From Pseudomonadota bacterium (GTDB lineage: Bacteria > Pseudomonadota > Alphaproteobacteria > Rhizobiales > Rhizobiaceae), in contig JAEZXF010000392.1 in assembly GCA_023419995.1 (NCBI GenBank), forward strand, positions 1 through 5,091: DNA of 5,091 nucleotides. The letters run 5' to 3'. The notes beneath the pieces are model-generated. The model was not told the origin of the DNA and did no database searches. It worked only from the letters and a program-made list of their open reading frames with translations. The translations under genes and the position numbers were made by a program. Of the stretch, positions 1 to 5,091 are shown piece by piece (the first letter of the stretch is position 1; each line of letters starts with the position of its first letter).

Positions 1-93
1 GGCGAGGCCCGCGGGCGCGGCGGCTGCTGCCGGGCCGGCAAGGCCGAATGCGAGCGCCGCGAACAGGGCTGCGGCGGAAAGTCTGTGTCTCAT
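1..93 (-). CDS. N-terminus of an exported protein (partial, runs off the left edge)
   Basis: Only the first 31 codons are in the window. Translation on the minus strand starts MRHRLSAAALFAALAFGLAG and continues into an Ala/Pro-rich stretch. This is a textbook Sec signal peptide: a short basic n-region (R2, H3, R4), a hydrophobic core (about residues 7-20) and a small-residue c-region with Ala-X-Ala sites (about residues 22-26) suitable for signal peptidase I. The start is supported by a strong Shine-Dalgarno sequence, GAGGAG (minus strand, 106-101), seven bases before the ATG. A -10-like hexamer and palindromes lie upstream. The mature protein should be periplasmic, secreted or membrane-attached, but its function cannot be told because the body of the gene is missing. 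There is no lipobox cysteine in the visible part, although more residues lie outside the window. Confidence 0.8.
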   Translation of the reverse strand, partial: MRHRLSAAALFAALAFGLAGPAAAAAPAGLA

Positions 94-100
94 TGTCGTT

Positions 101-106
101 CTCCTC
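101..106 (-). promoter_or_regulatory. Strong ribosome binding site of the leftward exported-protein gene
   Basis: On the minus strand GAGGAG lies seven bases ahead of the ATG at 93-91. It matches the anti-Shine-Dalgarno sequence well and fixes the start of this otherwise truncated gene. Confidence 0.75.
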
Positions 107-108
107 GG

Positions 109-116
109 GTCCGGAC
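109..116. repeat. Palindrome GTCCGGAC, second copy of the candidate operator core
   Basis: This 8-base perfect palindrome shares TCCGGAC with the 137-151 palindrome. It lies between the predicted leftward transcription start (near 123) and the ribosome binding site (106-101). It may be an auxiliary operator half or a coincidence of GC-rich sequence. Confidence 0.25.
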
Positions 117-129
117 AGATCCCAAGCCC

Positions 130-160
130 AGTATACGATCCGGACCGGATCATCGTTCCA
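130..160 (-). promoter_or_regulatory. Candidate promoter of the leftward exported-protein gene
   Basis: On the minus strand TATACT (135-130) matches the sigma70 -10 consensus at five of six positions. It would start transcription near 123, giving a leader of about 30 bases before the ATG at 93. No good -35 is found at 17 bp. The best nearby hexamer, TGGAAC (160-155), is weak and sits 19 bp away. The long spacer is almost filled by a perfect palindrome (137-151). A weak -35, a long spacer and a spacer palindrome are typical of promoters that need an activator (the MerR type is the classic case), but no regulator gene is in view. GTATAC (131-136) is itself palindromic, so a rightward -10 reading cannot be excluded. 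Confidence 0.4.
137..151. promoter_or_regulatory. Perfect palindrome GATCCGGACCGGATC, candidate operator
   Basis: Two 7-base arms, GATCCGG and CCGGATC, flank a single central A. It lies directly upstream of the leftward -10 hexamer, where a bound dimer would affect RNA polymerase. Its TCCGGAC core (139-145) recurs at 110-116 within an 8-base palindrome, 29 bp away. Position and symmetry suggest a transcription-factor site; the factor is unknown. GC-rich DNA makes short CCGG palindromes common by chance, but a 7-base arm is less easily dismissed. Confidence 0.4.
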
Positions 161-221
161 TGTGCATGAACCGGCGATGAACGAACCCGGCGCCGGTGTG
201 CTTGCCTTTTTCCGGAGCGTG

Positions 222-226
222 GGTGA
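222..226 (+). promoter_or_regulatory. Non-canonical ribosome binding site of the EEP gene
   Basis: GGTGA ends nine bases before the ATG at 236. It pairs with the UCACC part of the 16S rRNA tail rather than the central CCUCC. No better AGGAG-like site supports another start, and the conserved N-terminal strand begins only five codons in. Confidence 0.4.
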
Positions 227-235
227 GATGGGGCA

Positions 236-1348
236 ATGTCGCTGCGACTCGCCACATTCAATGTCGAGAACCTGATGAACAGGTTCGACTTCACGGGCTA
301 CCGCAACGAGCTGTACAAGGACCGCGTGCTGTCGCTGTACCAGATCCGCGACGAGGCCGAGTACCGGCAGCTCGAGGCGGCGCGGGCGGTGGCCCATACG
401 GACGATGCGCGGCAGCTCACGGCGCTGGCCATCGCCGCGACCCGGGCCGACATCATCTGCATGCAGGAAGTGGACAACATCGAGGCGCTGCGCGCCTTCG
501 AGTACGGCTATCTCTACAAGATGGTCGGCAGCGGCTATCGCGGCAAGTACACCACCGGCGGCAACGACGGGCGCGGTATCGACGTGGCGGTGATGATGCG
601 CGAGGAGACGCGCCACGGCCAGCCGATCGAGTTCGTCGAGATGCGCAGCCACGCCCATCTCACCTACGAGGCGCTCGGCCTGCACACGCCCGAGCTGGCG
701 GAACTGGGCGAAAAGCCGCACGAGCGCATCTTCCGCCGAGACTGCCTCGAGATAGACCTGCGTATCGGCGGCAAGCCGATGACGCTCTACAGCGTCCACT
801 TCAAGTCGATGGGCAGCCCGCGCAACGGCCTCGACGGCCGCGTCGCGACCATGCCGATCCGCGAGGCGGAGGCGGCCGCCGTCCGCCACATTATCGAGAC
901 GCGCTTCGGCGCCGGGCATGCGGCGAACCGGCGCTGGGCGATCTGCGGCGACATGAACGACTATCGCGAGCGGGTGGTCGTCTCCGGCGACGCGCACGAG
1001 GGCTTCGTCTTCGACCCGGTGCGGGAGGAGCGCTCCTGCCTCAACGTGCTGACCGCGGACGGCTTCTGCGAGAACGTGGTCGAGCGGCGGCCCGAGCTCG
1101 ACCGCTGGACGCTCTACCACACGCGCGGCCCGGCCGAGCGGCACCTGTGCCAGCTCGACTACCTCCTGCTGTCGCAGGGGCTGGCGCGCCGCAACGCGCA
1201 TGCGATGCCGGAGATCGTGCGCGCCGGCCAGCCGTTCCGCACGCCGTTTCCGCCGGGGCAGGAGGTGACGCGCTTTCCCCGCACCGGCTGGGACCGGCCC
1301 AAGGCCTCGGACCATTGCCCGGTGGTGGTGGAGCTGGATATCGTGTGA
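236..1348 (+). CDS. Endonuclease/exonuclease/phosphatase (EEP) family metal-dependent hydrolase
   Basis: This 370-residue protein has the full motif set of the EEP (DNase I/exonuclease III-like) fold. Seen in order: N-terminal strand ATFNVENL (6-13, Asn9), metal-binding MQEVDN with Glu78, RGIDVAVM (113-120), SVHFKS with His188, GDMND (238-242, Asp239 and Asn241), QLDYLLLS with Asp308, and C-terminal ASDHCPV with the catalytic Asp359-His360 pair. All expected catalytic and Mg2+-binding positions are present, so it should be an active phosphodiesterase or phosphatase. The substrate (nucleic acid, phospholipid headgroup or other phosphoester) cannot be assigned from motifs. No signal peptide or membrane segment is visible, so it is probably cytoplasmic. 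The ATG at 236 places the first conserved strand at residue 6 as expected, and GGTGA (222-226) can pair with the 3' end of 16S rRNA. It appears monocistronic, divergent from the exported-protein gene and convergent with the ABC operon. The family call is firm; the specific role is unknown. Confidence 0.93.
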   Translation: MSLRLATFNVENLMNRFDFTGYRNELYKDRVLSLYQIRDEAEYRQLEAARAVAHTDDARQLTALAIAATRADIICMQEVDNIEALRAFEYGYLYKMVGSGYRGKYTTGGNDGRGIDVAVMMREETRHGQPIEFVEMRSHAHLTYEALGLHTPELAELGEKPHERIFRRDCLEIDLRIGGKPMTLYSVHFKSMGSPRNGLDGRVATMPIREAEAAAVRHIIETRFGAGHAANRRWAICGDMNDYRERVVVSGDAHEGFVFDPVREERSCLNVLTADGFCENVVERRPELDRWTLYHTRGPAERHLCQLDYLLLSQGLARRNAHAMPEIVRAGQPFRTPFPPGQEVTRFPRTGWDRPKASDHCPVVVELDIV

Positions 1349-1349
1349 G

Positions 1350-1422
1350 AGGGAATAGTGAGTAGTGAGTAGTGAGTAGTGAAGGAACTCCTCTTCTTCC
1401 TATTCCCTACTCACTATTCCCT
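1350..1422. repeat. Inverted heptad-repeat element between convergent genes (large hairpin)
   Basis: The arms 1350-1365 and 1407-1422 are perfect reverse complements over 16 bases, with partial pairing continuing inward. Left arm on the plus strand in 7-base units: GGGAATA (1351-1357), GTGAGTA three times (1358-1378), then GTGAAGG (1379-1385). Right arm on the minus strand in 7-base units: GAGAGTA (1428-1422), GGGAATA (1421-1415), GTGAGTA (1414-1408), GGGAATA (1407-1401), GGAAGAA (1400-1394). All obey roughly GNGARTA. The element is much more AT-rich than its surroundings. It starts two bases after the EEP stop and ends close to the permease stop. It could serve as a bidirectional transcript-end structure, but no T-run follows the stem on either strand, so it is not a standard intrinsic terminator. 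It may instead be a copy of a dispersed palindromic intergenic repeat. Confidence 0.8.
1356..1383 (+). repeat. Tandem 7-bp repeat TAGTGAG (three exact copies plus one with a single change)
   Basis: TAGTGAG occurs at 1356-1362, 1363-1369 and 1370-1376, followed by TAGTGAA at 1377-1383. This is the left-arm core of the larger inverted element. Because seven is not a multiple of three, the TAG in successive units falls in all three reading frames. Short tandem arrays like this can change copy number by replication slippage. Confidence 0.85.
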
Positions 1423-1440
1423 ACTCTCTACCGACTTCCT

Positions 1441-1445
<5 letters not shown>
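1378..1445. repeat. Second, overlapping inverted repeat (AGTGAAGGAA / TTCCTTCACT)
   Basis: AGTGAAGGAA (1378-1387) is the exact reverse complement of TTCCTTCACT (1436-1445). The right arm covers the permease stop codon (1443-1441). The first arm lies inside the loop of the 1350-1422 hairpin and the second lies outside it, so the two hairpins are interleaved: they exclude each other or form a pseudoknot. Confidence 0.6.
1401..1428. repeat. Tandem 14-bp direct repeat, right arm of the heptad element
   Basis: TATTCCCTACTCAC (1401-1414) is followed at once by TATTCCCTACTCTC (1415-1428), with one mismatch. Each 14-mer is two heptads of the same GNGARTA family read on the minus strand. Either copy can pair with part of the left arm. 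Confidence 0.8.
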
Positions 1446-2648
<1,203 letters not shown>

Positions 2649-2649
<1 letters not shown>

Positions 2650-3353
2650 CAGGCCGCCTCCAGGTTCAGCGTGTCCGAGGCGATCCGGCCGTCGAGGAAG
2701 CCGATGGTGCGCCCGGCATACGCGGCGATGTCGGCCTCGTGCGTGACCATGGCGATGCTCAGCCCCTGCTCCTCGTTGAGGCGGGTCAGCAGGTCCATGA
2801 TCTCGTGGCTGCGGGCGGTGTCGAGGTTGCCGGTCGGCTCGTCCGCCACCAGCAGCGTCGGCCGGGTGACGATGGCGCGGGCGATGGCGAGGCGCTGCTG
2901 CTGGCCGCCGGAAAGCTCGGCCGGGGTGTGGCCCTCGCGCCCCTCGAGGCCGACCTGCGCCAGCGCGTCCATGGCGAGCGAACGGCGGTCCCGGGCCGCG
3001 ACGCCGCGATAGACGAGCGGCAGCTCGACGTTCTCCACAGCGGTCGTGCGCGGCAGGAGGTTGTAGCCCTGGAAGACGAAGCCGATGTAGCGGTTGCGCA
3101 GCATGGCGCGGCGCGAGCGGTCGAGGCGGCCGGCATCGACGCCGAAGAAGCGGTAGGTGCCGCGCGTCGGCGTGTCGAGGCAGCCGATGATGTTCATCGC
3201 CGTCGACTTGCCGGAGCCGGACGGGCCCATGATGGCGACGAACTCGCCGCGCTCGATGGTCAGGTCGACGCCGGCAAGCGCGTTCACCTCGGCCTCGCCG
3301 CTGCCGTAGGTCTTCCAGACCTTGTCGAAGGCGATCATCGGGGCTTCGGCCAT
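2649..3353 (-). CDS. MacB/LolD-type ABC transporter ATP-binding protein
   Basis: This 234-residue nucleotide-binding domain is complete and has the usual length for the LolD/MacB-ATPase/YknY class. Visible motifs: Walker A GPSGSGKST (43-51), Q-loop Gln95 in FVFQGYNLL, ABC signature LSGGQQQR (147-154), Walker B LLVADE with catalytic Glu172, D-loop NLD (176-178) and switch His205 in MVTHE. All residues needed for ATP hydrolysis are intact. The ENVELPLVYRG segment (107-117) after the Q-loop is characteristic of the subfamily serving FtsX-like permeases. It is cytoplasmic and should dimerise under the permease encoded next. Its ATG follows the fusion-protein stop by only four bases, with AGGA overlapping that stop, and its own stop overlaps the permease ATG, so the three genes form a tight operon. 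A later in-frame ATG (residue 6) lacks a better ribosome site. Confidence 0.96.
2657..2661 (-). promoter_or_regulatory. Ribosome binding site of the permease inside the ATPase gene
   Basis: GGAGG on the minus strand lies seven bases before the permease ATG (2649-2647), within the last codons of the ATPase gene. With the TGATG stop/start overlap it supports the chosen permease start and coupled translation. Confidence 0.7.
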
Positions 3354-3357
3354 GGTC

Positions 3358-4668
3358 CTAGCGCCCGTTCCCGCCGGCCTGCTGCGCCTGCCGGATGCCG
3401 AGGATCACGTTCTCGCCGGCCTCGAGGCCCGAGACGATCTCGACCGAGTTTCCGTCGGTCGCGCCGGTGACGACGCGCACCGCCTCGGGCTGGCCGTCGC
3501 GCAGCACGTAGAGCGGGCGGCCCTCGCCGCGCGTCGCCGTGGCCGGCCGGCGGCCGCCGGCCATCGGCGGGCGCGGCATGAACAGCGATTGCAGCGACCA
3601 GCCGGTTCCCGTGGTCGCGGCGGGCGGGCTGTAGCGGAAGGCGGCGGCCGGGACCAGCAGCACGCCGTCGGCCTCGCGGGTGACGATGTCGACGGTGGCG
3701 GTCATGCCGGGCCGCAGCAAGAGCTCCTGGTTGTCGACGTTGAGGCGCGCCTCGTAGGTGACGACCCCTTCGGTGGTGACGGAGGCGTAGGAGATGTCGC
3801 GGATCGTCGCGTCGAACTGCCGGTCGGCGAAGGCGTCGACGGTGAAGCGCGCCTTCTGGCCGGCGGCGACCGTGCCGATGTCGGCCTCGTCGACGGCGGC
3901 CTTCAGCTCCATCGTCTCGAGGTTCTCGGCGATGACGAAGAGAGTGGGGGCCTGCATCGAGGAAGCGACGGTCTGGCCCGGATTGACCGAACGGCTCAGC
4001 ACGATGCCGTCGATGGGCGCGTGGATGGTGCTCTTGGCGAGGTCGGCCTGCTGCAGCGCCAGCTCAGCGCGCGCGACCGCGACGTTCGCGGCGGCGATGG
4101 CGACCGCGCTCCTCGCTCGGTCGGCGGCGGCCGTCGCTGTCTCCAGCGCCTGCTCGGTCGCCTGGCCGCGGCCGGACAGCATGCGCGTGCGCGCCAGCGT
4201 CTGCTCGGTTTCCTTGAGCGTGACCTCGGCATCGGCGACGCGCGCCTCGGCGGCAGTCACGTTGGCCTCGGCCCGCTCGATCTGCGCGAGGACGCGGGTG
4301 GTGTCGAGCTGGGCGAGCACGTCGCCCTTCGCCACGCGCTGGTTCTCGTCGACCGAGACGGAGCGGACGACGCCGGACAGCTCGCTCGACACCTCGACCT
4401 GGGTCAGCGGCTGGAGCGTGCCGGTGGCCGAGACCTCGACTGTGAGGGCGCCGGGCTTGACCTCGGCGGTGCGGTAGGAGGTCTGCGCGGGCGCGGCCGC
4501 GTTCCATTGCCAGGCCGCGGCGCCGGCCCCGAGGACGACGGCGAGCGCGACCAGCCACGGCCAGCGCCGGCGCCTGGCGCGGCCCCCGCTGTCGAGCGAC
4601 AGCGCCTTCTCGATCGGTTCCGGGTCGGCAGGCTTGGCCTTGGCCGGGCGCTCGACGATCTGGTCCAT
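3358..4668 (-). CDS. MacA/HlyD-type periplasmic membrane fusion (adaptor) protein
   Basis: The product has 436 residues. A 36-residue basic cytoplasmic start (RARRRR at 30-35) precedes one membrane anchor at about 37-53. The periplasmic part follows the RND/MacA adaptor order: first lipoyl half-motif at about 88-122 (SSELSGVVRSVSVDENQRVA), an Ala/Glu-rich alpha-helical hairpin at about 123-210, second lipoyl half at about 211-247 (STIHAPIDGIVLSRSVNPGQ), a beta-barrel at about 252-330 and a membrane-proximal domain ending near 425. A Pro/Gly/Arg-rich insert at about 346-384 looks disordered. The protein should bridge the MacB-like complex to a TolC-like outer-membrane channel, which is not encoded in the window. 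It is the first gene of the operon. The ATG at 4668 lacks a clear Shine-Dalgarno sequence, but it gives a sensible anchor and no better upstream start is in frame. Confidence 0.93.
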   Translation of the reverse strand: MDQIVERPAKAKPADPEPIEKALSLDSGGRARRRRWPWLVALAVVLGAGAAAWQWNAAAPAQTSYRTAEVKPGALTVEVSATGTLQPLTQVEVSSELSGVVRSVSVDENQRVAKGDVLAQLDTTRVLAQIERAEANVTAAEARVADAEVTLKETEQTLARTRMLSGRGQATEQALETATAAADRARSAVAIAAANVAVARAELALQQADLAKSTIHAPIDGIVLSRSVNPGQTVASSMQAPTLFVIAENLETMELKAAVDEADIGTVAAGQKARFTVDAFADRQFDATIRDISYASVTTEGVVTYEARLNVDNQELLLRPGMTATVDIVTREADGVLLVPAAAFRYSPPAATTGTGWSLQSLFMPRPPMAGGRRPATATRGEGRPLYVLRDGQPEAVRVVTGATDGNSVEIVSGLEAGENVILGIRQAQQAGGNGR

Positions 4669-4784
4669 GCTGGTTCGATCTTTGCTTCAAAAGGTCCCTT
4701 GATCGTCAGATCGTGGAAAGAGGCAAGGATTTCAAATTAAAGTTTGGCCATGTTCCGCAAGCCGGCTCGCTTCCGCATGCTTCC

Positions 4785-4801
4785 CGCCCGCGCCGCGGGC
4801 G
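4785..4801. repeat. GC-rich hairpin, 7-bp stem
   Basis: CGCCCGC and GCGGGCG pair perfectly around a three-base GCC loop. No T-run follows on either strand, so it does not look like an intrinsic terminator. In GC-rich DNA it may have no function. Confidence 0.35.
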
Positions 4802-4843
4802 CTTCGCCGGCTGAGGAAAAGGGCAGGATTCTCAGGATGGCGA

Positions 4844-4862
4844 AAGCGCCCGCCGGGGGCTT
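4844..4862. repeat. GC-rich hairpin, 8-bp arms with one mismatch
   Basis: AAGCGCCC (4844-4851) pairs with GGGGGCTT (4855-4862) except for one G-G mismatch, around the same GCC loop as the hairpin at 4785-4801. There is no T-tract after it on either strand. Confidence 0.35.
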
Positions 4863-4893
4863 GAACAAATGCTCCCGAGATCGCATTTGCGAC

Positions 4894-4922
4894 TGGACAG
4901 GGAGGGAGGGAGCCGCTATACG
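4894..4922 (+). promoter_or_regulatory. Sigma70-type promoter of the tRNA-Lys gene
   Basis: The -35 TGGACA (4894-4899, five of six to TTGACA) and the -10 TATACG (4917-4922, four of six to TATAAT) are separated by exactly 17 bases. Transcription would start near 4929, giving a 5' leader of about 30 bases before the tRNA. The spacer begins with a run of GGGA-type units (4900-4912). No other candidate in the region has both elements at the proper distance. Confidence 0.65.
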
Positions 4923-4959
4923 GCCACCACTTGCGGCGGCCGAGAGGTTCGCCCCCGGC

Positions 4960-5035
<76 letters not shown>

Positions 5036-5091
5036 TTTCCAAGCTCCATGAATCGTTGCGTTTTATACTCCGGCGTCCTCCGGATTGCAGC
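5036..5091. other. Sequence downstream of the tRNA; no supportable gene
   Basis: These last 56 bases contain a small hairpin, TCCGG/CCGGA around CGTCCT (5069-5084). It is not followed by a T-run inside the window, so it is at best a weak transcript-end candidate. An ATG at 5048 opens a frame that runs off the edge (MNRCVLYSGVLRIA), but it has no ribosome site and is too short to judge. No integrase gene or second copy of the tRNA 3' end is visible. Confidence 0.4.

Larger units (their letters stand above)
4669..4959. other. Gene-poor intergenic region between ABC operon and tRNA-Lys
   Basis: This 291-base stretch holds the 5' leader of the leftward operon (an AT-rich patch at about 4728-4746) and the rightward tRNA promoter (4894-4922). 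A 73-codon rightward frame (4744-4965) starts here but runs into the tRNA acceptor stem, lacks a ribosome site and has no recognisable domain, so it is not called. Two GC-rich hairpins (4785-4801 and 4844-4862) lie in the middle. No convincing -35/-10 pair was found for the operon. TTGAAA (minus, 4735-4730) is a fair -35, but the hexamer at the right distance, GATCTG (4712-4707), is poor. Confidence 0.6.

Noticed and set aside
155..171. LexA (SOS) box
   Set aside because: The arms are GTTC and GAAC with nine bases between them; the alphaproteobacterial box uses seven.
196..1365. Alternative 389-codon rightward frame overlapping the EEP gene
   Set aside because: Arg/Ala/Pro-rich shadow; the EEP frame carries all conserved motifs in order.
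1350..1422. Standard Rho-independent terminator
   Set aside because: The stem is strong but AT-containing, the loop is long, and no T-tract follows on either strand.
1351..1428. CRISPR array
   Set aside because: The 7- and 14-base units are contiguous with no unique spacers and are too short for CRISPR repeats.
4707..4735. Sigma70 promoter for the ABC operon (minus strand TTGAAA with GATCTG)
   Set aside because: The -35 is fair, but the -10 matches the consensus at only two positions; no better pair was found, so no promoter is called.
3322..4740. Long rightward open frame (472 codons) opposite the fusion-protein gene
   Set aside because: Low-complexity Gly/Arg/Asp/Leu-rich translation with no family signature, antisense to a well-supported gene.
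5048..5091. Possible start of a gene after the tRNA
   Set aside because: Only about 14 codons are visible and there is no Shine-Dalgarno sequence; it cannot be supported.

Overview
This 5.1 kb window is GC-rich, chromosomal-looking DNA. The codon bias, the tRNA-Lys sequence and the gene families suggest an alphaproteobacterium, probably Hyphomicrobiales (rhizobial or Phyllobacteriaceae type). That placement is an inference; no marker gene here settles it.

Layout. The left edge holds the first 31 codons of a leftward gene whose product starts with a signal peptide (93 to 1). A 142-base divergent intergenic region (94-235) follows. It contains a good -10 hexamer for the leftward gene and a perfect 7+1+7 palindrome just upstream of that -10, whose core recurs between the predicted start of transcription and the ribosome binding site. 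Next comes a rightward gene for a complete cytoplasmic endonuclease/exonuclease/phosphatase (EEP) family metal-dependent hydrolase (236-1348).

The EEP gene converges on a leftward three-gene operon with almost no spacing: a MacA/HlyD-type membrane fusion protein (4668-3358), a MacB/LolD-type ABC ATPase (3353-2649) and a MacB/FtsX-type permease (2649-1441). Together they encode a MacAB-like tripartite exporter in which the ATPase and permease are separate polypeptides. No outer-membrane channel is encoded here, and the substrate cannot be read from the sequence.

The convergent gap (1349-1440) is filled by an unusual low-GC repeat. It is built from heptads of the form GNGARTA, arrayed on opposite strands so that the two arms form a 16-bp stem. 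This is the most unusual element in the window.

A gene-poor stretch (4669-4959) separates the operon from a complete tRNA-Lys(CUU) gene with encoded CCA (4960-5035). A convincing sigma70-type promoter lies just ahead of the tRNA. The last 56 bases hold no supportable gene. Nothing seen amounts to a wholly new system. The heptad element and the palindrome-bearing promoter are the two points worth following up.
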